From Bacillota bacterium (lineage in GTDB: Bacteria > Bacillota > Clostridia > Lachnospirales > Lachnospiraceae): a stretch of DNA of 64,000 nucleotides. The stretch is from positions 1 to 64,000 of the forward strand of contig JAEYLX010000018.1 of NCBI GenBank assembly GCA_023407575.1. The letters are read 5' to 3'. Below the pieces are notes generated by a model. The model searched no databases, was not told the DNA's origin, and worked only from the letters and a program-made list of their open reading frames with translations. The position numbers and the translations under genes are program-made. Below, piece after piece: positions 45,450-55,044 of this stretch; position 1 is the first letter of the stretch; every line of letters begins with the position of its first letter.

Positions 45450-47297
45450 ATGGACATGAACGAAGCGCAGCTGGAGGCTATGGTTCATGGAGAGGGACCA
45501 ATGTTAGTTCTTGCTGGACCAGGATCAGGTAAAACTACGGTAATAACGGAGAGAACCAGATATTTGATCCAGAATAATCACATTAAAGAAGACAAAATCT
45601 TAGTTATTACTTTTACTAAAGCTGCAGCAACGCATATGAAAGAACGCTTTTTGAGATTAAGAGGAATTAGCCACACCGGAGTAAATTTCGGTACCTTTCA
45701 TGCAGTATTTTTCACAATACTGAAGTATGCCTATGGTTTCACCGGAGCAAATATTGTAAAAGAAGATGTAAGATATCAATATATGAAAGAGATTATTCAT
45801 CGGTTAGAGCTGGAATATGAGGATGAGAAGGATTTTATTAATGAATTATTTTCTGAAATCAGTTTAGTAAAAGGAAATCGAATGGAGATTAGCAACTACT
45901 ACTCTATCTCTTGCTCGGATGAAATATTTCGTGGTATCTATCAGGAGTATGAGAGAAGGTTAAGAAGAGCTAACCTGATAGATTTCGATGATATGCTTAC
46001 ATTAAGCTACCAGTTATTGGCCGAGCGACCGGATATATTAAAGCTGTGGCAGGAGAAATTTCATTACATATTAATTGATGAATTTCAAGATATTAATCTT
46101 GTGCAATATGAAATCATTAAAATGTTAGCACTGCCACAAAACAACCTCTTTATAGTAGGGGATGATGATCAGTCCATCTACCGATTTCGTGGTGCGAAGC
46201 CCGAAATAATGCTGAACTTTCCCAAAGATTTTCCTGATTGTAAACAGATTGTACTTAATATTAATTATCGCTCTACAAATTATATTTTGGAAGCCTCCAA
46301 TCGACTTGTAAAATGTAATCAAAATAGATATGAGAAGGTAATTAAGGGAGTAAATGGGCAGGGAAATGAAGTGGTATGTAAGTATTTTAATACCCTGGCA
46401 GAAGAAAATCAGGCGATTGTAAGTGAAATACAAAGACTATTAACGGGAGGCATTTCCTTATCCGATATGGTTATCTTGGTCCGTACCACTCATGGTTCTG
46501 GGTCCTTACTTCACAAGCTTATGGAATATAACATTCCTTTTCAGATGAGGGATTCCTTACCCAACTTATTCGAGCATTGGATTACTCGAGATATACTAAG
46601 TTATATTAAGATAGCAATGGGAAAGACGGAGAGAAGTTTATTTTTGCAGATTATTAATCGACCGAAGAGGTATATCAGCAGAGAAAGCTTTGAAGCACCA
46701 GAGGTGGATCTGGATTCTGTAAGGGATTTTTATGAGGACAAAACCTGGGTTCTAGAACGGATCGAGCAATTGGAATATGATCTTTCTATTCTTGGGACGA
46801 TGAATCCTTATGCAGCAATTAACTATATTAGGCGAGGCATTGGTTATGAGGATTATCTAAAGGAATATGCAGATTATCGAAGAATTAAACCAGAGGAACT
46901 AATTGAAGTGTTAGATGAACTTCAGGAAAGCGCAAAGAACTATAAGACCTATAAGGAATGGTTTTCCTACATGGAGGAGTATAAGGATGAGCTAGTACGT
47001 CAAGCTGTCGAAAATAAAGAATATAAAAAAGACTGTATTACCATAGCAACCATGCACAGTGCGAAGGGGTTAGAATATCATACGGTATTTATTGCAGATG
47101 CGAATGAAGGAATAACTCCTCATAAAAAAGCGGCATTGCCGGCTGATATTGAAGAAGAACGAAGATTGTTCTATGTTGCGATGACGAGAGCAAAGGAATT
47201 ATTATATATCTACGGTGCAAAAGAAAGGTATAACAAAGTTATGCCCTGGTCACGATTTATAGATGAATTAAAAGACAGCACTAAGGTCGTGAAATAG
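45450..47297 (+). CDS. UvrD/Rep-type DNA helicase
   Basis: A 615-residue superfamily 1A helicase. Motifs in order: LNEAQ-like Q motif, Walker A GPGSGKTT, motif Ia TFTKAAA, Walker B IDEFQDIN, DDDQSIYRFRGA (motif III), NYRST (IV), TMHSAKGLEYHTVFI (V) and VAMTRAKE (VI). It unwinds DNA 3' to 5' in repair or replication. It is shorter than UvrD/PcrA (about 720-750), lacking part of the C-terminal domain. ATG 45450 follows GGAGGGG. A convergent terminator follows. Confidence 0.88.
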   Translation: MDMNEAQLEAMVHGEGPMLVLAGPGSGKTTVITERTRYLIQNNHIKEDKILVITFTKAAATHMKERFLRLRGISHTGVNFGTFHAVFFTILKYAYGFTGANIVKEDVRYQYMKEIIHRLELEYEDEKDFINELFSEISLVKGNRMEISNYYSISCSDEIFRGIYQEYERRLRRANLIDFDDMLTLSYQLLAERPDILKLWQEKFHYILIDEFQDINLVQYEIIKMLALPQNNLFIVGDDDQSIYRFRGAKPEIMLNFPKDFPDCKQIVLNINYRSTNYILEASNRLVKCNQNRYEKVIKGVNGQGNEVVCKYFNTLAEENQAIVSEIQRLLTGGISLSDMVILVRTTHGSGSLLHKLMEYNIPFQMRDSLPNLFEHWITRDILSYIKIAMGKTERSLFLQIINRPKRYISRESFEAPEVDLDSVRDFYEDKTWVLERIEQLEYDLSILGTMNPYAAINYIRRGIGYEDYLKEYADYRRIKPEELIEVLDELQESAKNYKTYKEWFSYMEEYKDELVRQAVENKEYKKDCITIATMHSAKGLEYHTVFIADANEGITPHKKAALPADIEEERRLFYVAMTRAKELLYIYGAKERYNKVMPWSRFIDELKDSTKVVK

Positions 47298-47312
47298 TTA
47301 AGCAATACAAAT

Positions 47313-47350
47313 GAAAAAGGCGTTTTGCATTGCTGCAAACGCCCTTTTGA
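47313..47350. terminator. Bidirectional terminator
   Basis: AAAAAGGCGTTTTG and CAAACGCCCTTTT pair around a short loop between the converging helicase and DUF1292 genes; T-runs are present on both strands. Confidence 0.8.
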
Positions 47351-47363
47351 AATCAAGAAAGAA

Positions 47364-47720
47364 TTATTCTTCTTCCTCTTCCTCTTCTTCGTCATCAAAC
47401 ATGTCATCATAGTCTTGAGAATCTAAAAGCTCTTCGAAAGCATCAGCTACAGCTTCAAATTCATCATCATCATCAATGTTGAGGAGTTCTGGATCTCCGC
47501 CATCCTTTTGAATGAAACGATATAAGAAAACATTGTCTTCCTCTTCGCCTTCTTCTGGTTGAAGAGCAATGTATTCCTTGTTATCTACAGTGAAAATGTC
47601 TAAAATCATGCAGTTTAACTCTGTACCGTCATCTAATGATAATGTAATTGAATCATGTTCAAATTCGTGATCGTGATCGTGTCCGCAACCGCAGTCGCCG
47701 TCGTGATTATGTCCGCCCAT
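47364..47720 (-). CDS. DUF1292 protein with His-rich N-terminus
   Basis: A 118-residue acidic protein of the DUF1292 (YrzB) family, function unknown: SITLSLDDGTELNCMILDIF, then NKEYIALQPEEGEEEDNVFLYRF. The N-terminus has a short His/Cys/Asp run (GHNHDGDCGCGHDHDHEFEHD), a possible metal site absent from the shortest family members, and the end is poly-Glu/Asp. ATG 47720 is chosen because GAGGT lies six bases upstream; the frame is open to 47783. The family is often near alaS and ruvX, which are not seen here. Confidence 0.8.
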   Translation of the reverse strand: MGGHNHDGDCGCGHDHDHEFEHDSITLSLDDGTELNCMILDIFTVDNKEYIALQPEEGEEEDNVFLYRFIQKDGGDPELLNIDDDDEFEAVADAFEELLDSQDYDDMFDDEEEEEEEE

Positions 47721-48105
47721 AATACTACCTCGCTTTTTCTTTTTTTCAGTGATTTGAATTCTGATGTTACGTTTACTCGTCATTAAGTCTTACCTGTTTC
47801 AATCACTTATATACTTATACTTATGTAACTGTTCACTAGCTTCGCAGTTACATATTTCCTTCCCTAATTTACTATGGTTTCGCTAATATTAGAGGGACCT
47901 CTAGTAAAAATAGGAATACAAGTAGAATGTATCAGATTAAGGTAAAAAATGCAAGTACTATTCCTTTATTTTGTACAAACAGACTAAGATTGTATTAGTA
48001 AAAACGTAGGAAACTATTAGTCTGACTTGGCAGAAGCATAGTGTGGTGGTATACTAAAAAAGACTGCCAGTACTGGTAAGAGTTACTCAAATAAGGAGCG
48101 TTATC
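47721..48105. other. Gap holding a short palindrome
   Basis: No gene is evident in this gap between divergent genes. At 47822-47854 a perfect 10-bp inverted repeat (TATGTAACTG / CAGTTACATA) encloses 13 bases; its arms equal the outer ends of the MITE-like family, so it could be an end-to-end deletion product. The remainder is AT-rich and presumably has both promoters. Confidence 0.5.
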
Positions 48106-50514
48106 ATGCAGGAAGATAAAAAAATAATAAAAATATCAGTACGAAACCTTGTAGAATTCATCTTGTGCTCTGGAGATTTGGATAATACGAGGTCGAGAAA
48201 TGCAGCGGACGCCATGCAAGCAGGAAGTAGGATACACCGTAAGTTACAAAAACAAATGGGTGAAAACTACACCGCAGAAGTACCGCTTAGTATCACTGTG
48301 CCAGTAATGAGTCAGGAGATTCCCTTTGAGTTAGTCATAGAAGGTAGAGCAGATGGAATCATTATAGATCGAAGTAAAAGAGAAGATATTATTCCGCTAT
48401 TTCTGGAGGAGGAGCTTCCTCCAGAGGTTGTTATAGATGAAATAAAGGGTATGTACATGGATTTATCCCATTTGCATGCCCCGATTGGTGTACATAGAGC
48501 TCAGGCAATGTGTTATGCATATATGTATGCGACAAAACATGATGAGAATAAAATTGGTATTCGTATGACATATTGCAATCTGGAAACAGAATCCATTCGT
48601 TACTTTGAGGAGGTCTTTGAATATATATACTTAAAAGAGTGGTTTGATCATCTTATAACAGAGTATGCAAAATGGGCTGCTTGGCAGATACGATGGACAG
48701 AGAGGCGCAATCAAGAGATTAAGGCAATGGACTTTCCGTTTTCCTATCGAATGGGTCAAAAGGATTTAGTTACGGGTGTTTATAAAACGATACTTCGTAA
48801 AAAGAAATTATTTCTGGAAGCACCTACTGGGGTTGGTAAGACAATCTCAACAGTTTTCCCAACGGTGAAAGCAATGGGAGAGGAATTGGTAGAGAAGATA
48901 TTCTATCTGACAGCGAAGACAATTACCCGTACTGTCGCGGAGGAAGCCTTCCGTATATTAAATCAAAACGGACTGCCACTAAAGGTGGTTACAATTACTG
49001 CCAAGGATAAGGTATGTATACTTGATAAACCAGATTGCAACCCTGGTGCATGTCCAAGAGCTAAAGGGCACTATGATCGTGTAAATGATGCGGTATTTGA
49101 TTTATTAACAAACGAAAATGAGATTACTCGAGATAACATAGACGAATATGCCGAGAAGCATTGTGTCTGTCCCTTTGAAATGGGACTGGATGCTACTCTA
49201 TGGGCGGATGCCGTTATCTGCGATTACAATTATGTATTTGATCCAAATGTATATTTAAGACGATTCTTTATGAATGAAAAAAAGAATGACTATGTATTTC
49301 TTATAGACGAGGCACATAATTTAGTGGACCGGGCAAGAGAAATGTACAGTGCAATCTTGTATAAGGAAGACTTCCTTGAGGCAAAAAGGCTGATAAAGGA
49401 TAAGAATGCCAATCTGGCCAGACAGATTGAGTTATGCAACAAGGATCTCCTGGCTATGAAAAGAGATTGTGATGAGTTTGAGATATTGGAACAAATCGAT
49501 GGATTTTGCTTACATTTAATCGGTATGATGTCTGATTATGAAGCCTTTTTACAGGAGGGCTTTATTACAGAGGGAAAAGATGAACTGCTAAGTCTTTATA
49601 TGAACATTAGACATTTTTTAAGTATCTATGAGCTATTAGATGATAAATACATGATTTATACGGATTATGAAGAAGAACGATTTCGATTAAAGCTCCAGTG
49701 TATGGACCCCTCAAAAAATCTACAGAACTGTATGGAGAGAGGCAGGAGTACCGTACTTTTCTCTGCAACACTTCTTCCTATTAACTATTATATGGAGCAA
49801 CTAGGCGGGAAAAAGGACGAGGACTATGCTGTTTATGCGCCTTCCTCCTTTCAGGAAGAAAATCGCTTAATTATGATTGGTAATGATGTGAGTACGAAAT
49901 ATACCCGCAGAAATGACAGAGAATATCAGAAAATATATGGTTATATTAAGGATTTTGTTCGTGCAAAAAAGGGAAATTACATGGTGTTTTTCCCTTCCTA
50001 CCAGATGCTATTAACTATATGGGAATTAGCGAAGGAGGAATTAGATGGAGTTGTGGTTCAAAGCAGTAATATGACCGAGTCAGAACGTGAAACGTTCTTA
50101 TTAGAGTTCACAGATGACCCGACAGAAAGTAGAATTGGTTTCTGCGTTATGGGAGGAATCTTCAGCGAAGGTATAGATCTAAAGAATGATCGTCTAATCG
50201 GGGCTGTTATTGTGGGTACCGGGTTACCTATGGTGTGCAATGAACGTGAACTATTCCGCGGCTACTTTGATCATAGGAATGGAGCAGGCTTTGATTATGC
50301 GTATCTTTATTCAGGAATGAACAAAGTTCTTCAGTCGGCAGGACGAGTGATACGAACAAAAGAAGACAGAGGAGCCATTCTTTTATTGGATGAGCGCTTT
50401 TCACAAAAACAGTATGTGAACTTGTTCCCAAAAGAATGGTTCCCCAATGTTATTGTAAATCAAGGATCTATGAGAGGATTACTACAGGATTTCTGGAACG
50501 AACAAAACCGTTAA
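48106..50514 (+). CDS. PD-(D/E)XK nuclease fused to Rad3/DinG-type helicase
   Basis: An 802-residue protein. Residues 35-140 look like a RecB/Cas4-type nuclease: GSRIHRKL (His44), GRAD (Asp83), DEIK (Asp111, Lys114) and HRAQAMCYAYMY (Gln133). The rest is a superfamily 2 iron-sulfur helicase of the XPD/Rad3 type: Walker A APTGVGKT (239-246), cluster cysteines near 304, 311, 316 and 353, DEAH (401-404), a later SATL and GRVIRTKEDRG (motif VI). Such helicases run 5' to 3' and act in repair. The gene has its own start signal and converges on the VanZ gene with a 4-bp overlap. Biological role unknown. Confidence 0.8.
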   Translation: MQEDKKIIKISVRNLVEFILCSGDLDNTRSRNAADAMQAGSRIHRKLQKQMGENYTAEVPLSITVPVMSQEIPFELVIEGRADGIIIDRSKREDIIPLFLEEELPPEVVIDEIKGMYMDLSHLHAPIGVHRAQAMCYAYMYATKHDENKIGIRMTYCNLETESIRYFEEVFEYIYLKEWFDHLITEYAKWAAWQIRWTERRNQEIKAMDFPFSYRMGQKDLVTGVYKTILRKKKLFLEAPTGVGKTISTVFPTVKAMGEELVEKIFYLTAKTITRTVAEEAFRILNQNGLPLKVVTITAKDKVCILDKPDCNPGACPRAKGHYDRVNDAVFDLLTNENEITRDNIDEYAEKHCVCPFEMGLDATLWADAVICDYNYVFDPNVYLRRFFMNEKKNDYVFLIDEAHNLVDRAREMYSAILYKEDFLEAKRLIKDKNANLARQIELCNKDLLAMKRDCDEFEILEQIDGFCLHLIGMMSDYEAFLQEGFITEGKDELLSLYMNIRHFLSIYELLDDKYMIYTDYEEERFRLKLQCMDPSKNLQNCMERGRSTVLFSATLLPINYYMEQLGGKKDEDYAVYAPSSFQEENRLIMIGNDVSTKYTRRNDREYQKIYGYIKDFVRAKKGNYMVFFPSYQMLLTIWELAKEELDGVVVQSSNMTESERETFLLEFTDDPTESRIGFCVMGGIFSEGIDLKNDRLIGAVIVGTGLPMVCNERELFRGYFDHRNGAGFDYAYLYSGMNKVLQSAGRVIRTKEDRGAILLLDERFSQKQYVNLFPKEWFPNVIVNQGSMRGLLQDFWNEQNR

Positions 50515-51395
50515 AAATGCAATCTTGAATTTCCATATCCATAATGCTGATTATCATTCAGGGCAAAATTTTTACCAGTAAAAGCCTTAAAGATTAAATT
50601 AACAAGGAAATAAATTAATACCCCCAAATATCCTCCTATCAGGGCATAGATAATGTCATCAATATCACAACGAGCTGGTATAATAATAATCTGCAGGATT
50701 TCTATACTTATTGGAAATAATAATATTGCTAAGAACCGTGTCAAATGCTTTTTGCCACTAAGCAGTAGAGCGACATAAAAACCAAAAGGAAGAAACGGTA
50801 GGATTCTAGTAAGCAGATAGGTAAGGATTTCTCCTAGTGAAATATTACCATATAAGTAATCTTCTATCTGTGCAGATATGATACCAAAGGGGAAGAGATT
50901 AAAGGAATCAAAAACCTTTGGATACGCCCAAGAGAAAGCATTTGTCGCAAATGCTCCATAGAAAAGAATTCCAAAGTAAAAGGCTAGGAACAGAATAGAG
51001 GTATTCCTATAAAAGGTTAGAAAACCTTCCAAGCGAACACCGTATTCTATCATGTACCTTAAAAAGCAATGAAGCAAAGGAATAATCCAATGGAAAGCAG
51101 CAATAATTAACATCGCATCTGTATATACCAGCAGAACCTGCACTTTACCAAAGTAAGAGATAAAGGCTATCAAAAGACTGATAAAAAGCGTTAAAACGGA
51201 GTACTGAAAGCAGGCTTCATAAGTTGCAGTAACTTGCAAAAGAATGTGACAGCTAATAATAGATAACAAACAAGTAATAGCAAGGATGAGATAAATGCTG
51301 TCAAATAAATAATAAGCGATAAATTCTGCCACAATCGTAAGAATACTTAGAAGTATGATTAATGATGAAGTCTGGATGGTGATCCGTCTTTGCAT
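50511..51395 (-). CDS. VanZ-family membrane protein
   Basis: A 294-residue protein with eight or so hydrophobic segments. The C-terminal half is VanZ-like: LPFGFYVALLLSGKK, SIEILQ and the conserved acidic CDIDDIIYALIGGYLG before the last helix. VanZ proteins of this kind give low-level teicoplanin resistance in Enterococcus, but most are uncharacterised. AGAAGGAA precedes the ATG. It follows the lipid kinase gene by 16 bp, so both are co-transcribed leftward. Confidence 0.78.
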   Translation of the reverse strand: MQRRITIQTSSLIILLSILTIVAEFIAYYLFDSIYLILAITCLLSIISCHILLQVTATYEACFQYSVLTLFISLLIAFISYFGKVQVLLVYTDAMLIIAAFHWIIPLLHCFLRYMIEYGVRLEGFLTFYRNTSILFLAFYFGILFYGAFATNAFSWAYPKVFDSFNLFPFGIISAQIEDYLYGNISLGEILTYLLTRILPFLPFGFYVALLLSGKKHLTRFLAILLFPISIEILQIIIIPARCDIDDIIYALIGGYLGVLIYFLVNLIFKAFTGKNFALNDNQHYGYGNSRLHF

Positions 51396-51411
51396 GATAA
51401 TTCCTTCTTTC

Positions 51412-52338
51412 TTATAAAATCATTCGTATTTGTTCTGGGATACAAGTAACTTTAATATGCCTGCAAACTGCAGGTACTTCTCCATCAGTGTGAACGGCTG
51501 ATTCACTATCCATAATTATTTCAATTTCATTACAATGGAAGGATTCAACGCCCTTGTGTTTTACATGTTGCCCAGTAAATATGGTCGGTAGTAAAAATAG
51601 TGCTTTTATGTTACTAAGTCCATGAACAAGACATACACTTAGCTTACCATCACAAGGATCGGCATTGGGAGCCATCTTAAGTCCTCCGCCTTCATACATG
51701 TGAATCATACTAGAAACTAAAAGAATACGATCAAAGCTTGCTCTTGTTATCCCATCAACCACCACTGTTGCACTCATATGTCTGGCAGTTAATAGTTGCT
51801 TGATTGCAATTGCAATATATACAAACTTACCTGCACCAAAACGATTCAAACGTTTCTTTAAGGGGGAGGCTTGGACTTCATTACATACATTTGCATCATA
51901 ACCCATTCCACTGGAACAGGAGAATTTGCGAGGAGCAGTATCGATATCTTCAAAGGTTATCTTCCCATGGTCTAGATATTTAAATTTAGAAGGGGATAAA
52001 ATATGATCTAATGCAGTGATGGGATCCTTCGAAATCTTAAGGCTTCTGGCAAGGTCATTACTGGAACCAGAGGGAATATACCCGAGGATTACTTCGGAAT
52101 AATTATCAATACCATTAATTACTTCATTTAAAGTGCCATCTCCGCCAAGTACCACAAGGTTCTTAATTCCGGGATTCTCCTGGCATATTTGTCTCGTAAG
52201 TTCTGTGGCATGTCCCATATATTTAGAAAAAGCTGCGGTATAGGTTACTTCTCTTTTATCCAATTCCTCTTTTACGGTCCACCAGAATCGGATTCCACGT
52301 CCGGAGCTTGATTTTGGATTAATTATAAAATAATACAT
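51412..52338 (-). CDS. Diacylglycerol/lipid kinase (DagK/YegS family)
   Basis: A 308-residue lipid kinase. The N-terminal ATP-binding domain has FIINPKSSSGRG at the start and GGDGTLNEVING (residues 65-76); PSGSSNDLAR follows, and the C-terminal lipid-binding domain has the late HTDGE motif. These enzymes phosphorylate diacylglycerol or related lipids at the membrane face. AAGGAAG precedes the ATG. The adjacent VanZ-family gene suggests a shared envelope role, which is inference. Confidence 0.88.
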   Translation of the reverse strand: MYYFIINPKSSSGRGIRFWWTVKEELDKREVTYTAAFSKYMGHATELTRQICQENPGIKNLVVLGGDGTLNEVINGIDNYSEVILGYIPSGSSNDLARSLKISKDPITALDHILSPSKFKYLDHGKITFEDIDTAPRKFSCSSGMGYDANVCNEVQASPLKKRLNRFGAGKFVYIAIAIKQLLTARHMSATVVVDGITRASFDRILLVSSMIHMYEGGGLKMAPNADPCDGKLSVCLVHGLSNIKALFLLPTIFTGQHVKHKGVESFHCNEIEIIMDSESAVHTDGEVPAVCRHIKVTCIPEQIRMIL

Positions 52339-52722
52339 GAATTTACTTCCTTCGTCAAAAGTTATAAATAAATCTTATATGAAAATAAATCTATTGTCAA
52401 TCATTTGCAGGGTAATATGTACTATATCCATATTGTGTTATAAATAACAAAAATGATAGGTAATCAAGCATAAGATACAGGCACAGAAATGTCCCGTCCT
52501 CATACTATATAAAGAAAAGCAAAACTATCATGCTATTCATTTGTTTGTAGCTGTTCAGAGCCAAATATCGAGGAAACCGCAGATTTTTGAATTTGGTTCT
52601 AAATAGTTATCATTATTTTATGTAAAGTGAAGGTTTAATATGGATTGAAAAATTCGTGACGGTTACCTTCTACCTAGTTCAATCCTACCTAAGATTCACT
52701 TTTAAGAAAGGAAGGCTAATAT
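52339..52722. other. Gap between lipid kinase and cotJ operon
   Basis: A 384-bp gap between divergent genes with no coding frame. It contains the MITE-like repeat at 52548-52610 and must hold the cotJ promoter. In Bacillus cotJ uses the mother-cell factor sigma-E; I see no match good enough to mark. Confidence 0.5.
52548..52610. repeat. MITE-like repeat, short copy
   Basis: AGCTGTTCAGAGCC at the left, ATTTGGTTCTAAATAGTTAT at the right, and the core GAGGAAACCGCAG in between; the same form as 10910-10974 in reverse orientation. Confidence 0.65.
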
Positions 52723-53007
52723 ATGGATAGGCGGAATTATCGTGGTAATACGGGGCGTAGGTCAATGAATATGGATCCCTATAGACCAAATGATCCTATT
52801 TGCAGCGACTTAATGAACAATTATACTTCAGAGGACATGTGCGAAAGGGAGGACTTTGATAGAGATAGAGACAGATTTCCTATTGGTATGTGCTACGTTC
52901 CTTGGCAGCGCTTTAGAGATCTCTATGAAAATGAATTTGTAGCGCTTGCAAATGGTACCCTATTCAAGGAATTGGATTTAAAATGGTATGGAAGGGGATG
53001 CAAGTAG
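52723..53007 (+). CDS. cotJA: Spore coat protein CotJA
   Basis: A 94-residue protein. The C-terminal 45 residues carry the CotJA signature MCYVPWQRFRDLY and GTLFKELDLKW. The N-terminal half is Asp/Arg-rich and variable. CotJA is part of an inner coat complex with CotJB and CotJC, made in the mother cell. AAGGAAGG precedes the ATG, and cotJB starts directly after its stop. Confidence 0.9.
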   Translation: MDRRNYRGNTGRRSMNMDPYRPNDPICSDLMNNYTSEDMCEREDFDRDRDRFPIGMCYVPWQRFRDLYENEFVALANGTLFKELDLKWYGRGCK

Positions 53008-53262
53008 ATGGATGGTCGTAGAGAAAAATTAATGGCATGTATTACAGCAATGAGCTTTGTTATGGATGAGCTCAGATTATTTCTTGATACACATCCGATG
53101 GACCAGGCTGCACTAGAAGAGTGGGAGAGAACATCAAAGGTTAGAAATGAAGCGGTTTATGAATATACCAATTGTTTTGGACCAATCGAAGCCTATCGTG
53201 TTGAAAATGACAACAGCTGGACATGGGTAGAGGAACCTTGGCCATGGGAAGGAAGGTGCTAG
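53008..53262 (+). CDS. cotJB: Spore coat protein CotJB
   Basis: An 84-residue coat protein with the family pattern: a helical first half (MDELRLFLDTHPMD, ALEEWE), a Tyr-rich centre, and the end YRVENDNSWTWVEEPWPWEG. The start codon abuts the cotJA stop, so the pair is translationally coupled. It works with CotJC in coat assembly. Confidence 0.9.
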   Translation: MDGRREKLMACITAMSFVMDELRLFLDTHPMDQAALEEWERTSKVRNEAVYEYTNCFGPIEAYRVENDNSWTWVEEPWPWEGRC

Positions 53263-53265
53263 TAT

Positions 53266-53874
53266 ATGTGGAGTTATGAAAGAAGATTACAGTTTCCAGT
53301 TAATATTAGTGAACAGAATCCAAAATTGGCACAGGTTATTATGTCACAGTATGGTGGTCCGGATGGTGAAATCGGAGCATCCCTACGTTATCTGTCACAG
53401 CGATATGCAATGCCAAACAGAAAAGTAGCAGGTATTTTAACAGATATCGGAACCGAAGAACTTGCTCACATGGAAATCGTAGGTGCAATTGTTCATCAGT
53501 TAACCAGAGATCTGACACCGGAACAAATCGTAGAAGGTGGCTTCCAAAATTACTATGTGGATCATACTTTGGGTGTTTGGCCAATGGCCGCAGGCGGAGT
53601 ACCATTTTCCTCTACACAGTTTGCAAGTAAAGGTGACCCGATCACTGACTTGGTAGAAGATATGGCAGCAGAGCAGAAAGCTAGAACAACCTATGACAAT
53701 ATTCTTCGTTTAGTTCATGACCATGATGTATGTGAACCTATCAAATTCTTAAGAGAAAGAGAAATCGTTCACTTCCAAAGATTCGGAGAAGCTCTAAGAA
53801 TAATTCAGGATGAACTTGATTCAAGGAACTTCTACGCATTCAACCCGGCTTTCCCGGCGGATTTATGCAAATAA
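53266..53874 (+). CDS. cotJC: Spore coat manganese catalase-like protein CotJC
   Basis: A 202-residue protein of the dimanganese catalase family in its short coat-associated form. Ferritin-like helices carry the Mn-ligand contexts: PDGEIGASLRYLSQRY, DIGTEELAHMEIVG, MAAEQKARTTYDNI and REREIVHFQRFGEAL. It could detoxify peroxide in the spore coat. It is the last gene of cotJABC, three bases after cotJB. Confidence 0.92.
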   Translation: MWSYERRLQFPVNISEQNPKLAQVIMSQYGGPDGEIGASLRYLSQRYAMPNRKVAGILTDIGTEELAHMEIVGAIVHQLTRDLTPEQIVEGGFQNYYVDHTLGVWPMAAGGVPFSSTQFASKGDPITDLVEDMAAEQKARTTYDNILRLVHDHDVCEPIKFLREREIVHFQRFGEALRIIQDELDSRNFYAFNPAFPADLCK

Positions 53875-53901
53875 TGTGTCTTTAGCTTAAACAGGAATAT
53901 T

Positions 53902-53928
53902 CCGCTTACTGGCGAAGTCCAGAAGCGG
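53902..53928 (+). terminator. Hairpin after cotJC
   Basis: CCGCTTACTGG and CCAGAAGCGG pair around a short loop, 28 bp past the cotJC stop. The T-run is missing, so it may protect the 3' end rather than end transcription alone. Confidence 0.45.
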
Positions 53929-53947
53929 GTACATATTGAAGGATAGA

Positions 53948-54625
53948 TTATAAGCCCTTATAAAGCCAGGTGTTTTCAGCAATTAATAAGTCTTCCTGGT
54001 GACTCTCGAAGTAATTCATATCAGCGGTGGGTTTATCGCATTTTTTACAAATAGGTTTATTAGAATTGAGAATTATTTCATCGCAATAGATACATTGGGT
54101 CTCTTTAAAAATGAAATGTTTATATTCTGTTTTATAAAAATGCTCATACATTCTCCGATCACTATCTGTCATACCATAGGTTTTCGCGCTGTAAAGCCAT
54201 CTTTCATAGAATTCCTTTGCATATTTAGCGCATTCCAAAGAAATATTAAAAAGATTAGAAATTTCCCTTATATTATGAAGCTTTGAAAAATGTAAAGCCA
54301 TAGAGGGGCATAAGATATTACTGGCAAATAGGTTTGCTTCTGTCTCATTATCAGTATCTAGTTCAACATGACCCAACTCGTGCATGAGGGAGAAGCGAAT
54401 CCGCCGGGGAGATTTCTTATCATTGTAATAAATCGTATCCCCTATGGTACACGCATCGGCACTAAGCTCCATACAGGCTTGATATTTGGTTTCAGATAAC
54501 TGGGAGTATTTAATGCATTGATAGCTCATTTTCGTAAGTACTTCAAAACAATTCAATGGAAGTTCGTTAACTCCGCATTGCTCATATATTGATATAACAG
54601 TGTACTTGATTTTGTCATAATCCAT
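53948..54625 (-). CDS. immA: ImmA/IrrE-family metallopeptidase
   Basis: A 225-residue protein. The peptidase domain has the zinc motif HELGH (His82-His86) with a downstream ETEANLFA giving the third ligand (Glu96). A C-terminal zinc ribbon (CIYC ... CKKC, about 180-200) is an addition. In mobile elements ImmA cleaves the partner repressor to switch on lytic or transfer genes; the partner here is the XRE repressor five bases upstream on the same strand. That it controls the tail cluster is inferred from position and operator-like sites. Confidence 0.87.
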   Translation of the reverse strand: MDYDKIKYTVISIYEQCGVNELPLNCFEVLTKMSYQCIKYSQLSETKYQACMELSADACTIGDTIYYNDKKSPRRIRFSLMHELGHVELDTDNETEANLFASNILCPSMALHFSKLHNIREISNLFNISLECAKYAKEFYERWLYSAKTYGMTDSDRRMYEHFYKTEYKHFIFKETQCIYCDEIILNSNKPICKKCDKPTADMNYFESHQEDLLIAENTWLYKGL

Positions 54626-54630
54626 GCCTG

Positions 54631-54969
54631 TTAGCCCTCATCGTCCGATAATATAATCTTTGCCAGCTTCATTTTTTCCTGTGGCGTTAAACCATTCTTA
54701 CTTCTTGTGTAAATTCGAATCATCTCATCATAGGTAATCTGTGGGTCATTCTTTTTGGTCTCTAAAAGATCGGAATTATTCACTCCTAACCAATTAGCAA
54801 TTTGTTGAACTTTATCCATACGAGGTAACTTTTGCCCCGTGCACCAATTTGATACGGTGGATGAACTTACTCCAATGAAATCCACCAAATCCTTCTGTGA
54901 CTTATTTCTATCTTCAAGTAAGTTCGTTAAGTTTCTTGAGAATATCTTTCGGATCTCCTCTTCCGACAT
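54631..54969 (-). CDS. XRE-family repressor
   Basis: A 112-residue DNA-binding protein with one Cro/CI-type helix-turn-helix (about residues 10-68: KSQKDLVDFIGVSSSTVSNWCTG). The C-terminal 40 residues are helical and may hold the ImmA cleavage or dimer site. ATG 54969 follows GGAGGGATCAC on the minus strand; the open frame up to 55044 has no ribosome site. Its own promoter and the rightward promoter both contain a CTAAAAG word in the spacer, so it most likely represses both. Confidence 0.87.
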   Translation of the reverse strand: MSEEEIRKIFSRNLTNLLEDRNKSQKDLVDFIGVSSSTVSNWCTGQKLPRMDKVQQIANWLGVNNSDLLETKKNDPQITYDEMIRIYTRSKNGLTPQEKMKLAKIILSDDEG

Positions 54970-55015
54970 ATGTGATCCCTCCTTTCCTATATTTATTGCC
55001 TTATTATACAGTTTT

Positions 55016-55044
55016 ATTATACAACTAAAAGAGAAAAAATGCAA
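55016..55044 (-). promoter_or_regulatory. Repressor promoter with operator in spacer
   Basis: On the minus strand TTGCAT (55044-55039), 17-bp spacer and TATAAT (55021-55016). The spacer contains CTAAAAGAGA (plus strand 55025-55034), a copy of the operator-like word. Confidence 0.6.
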
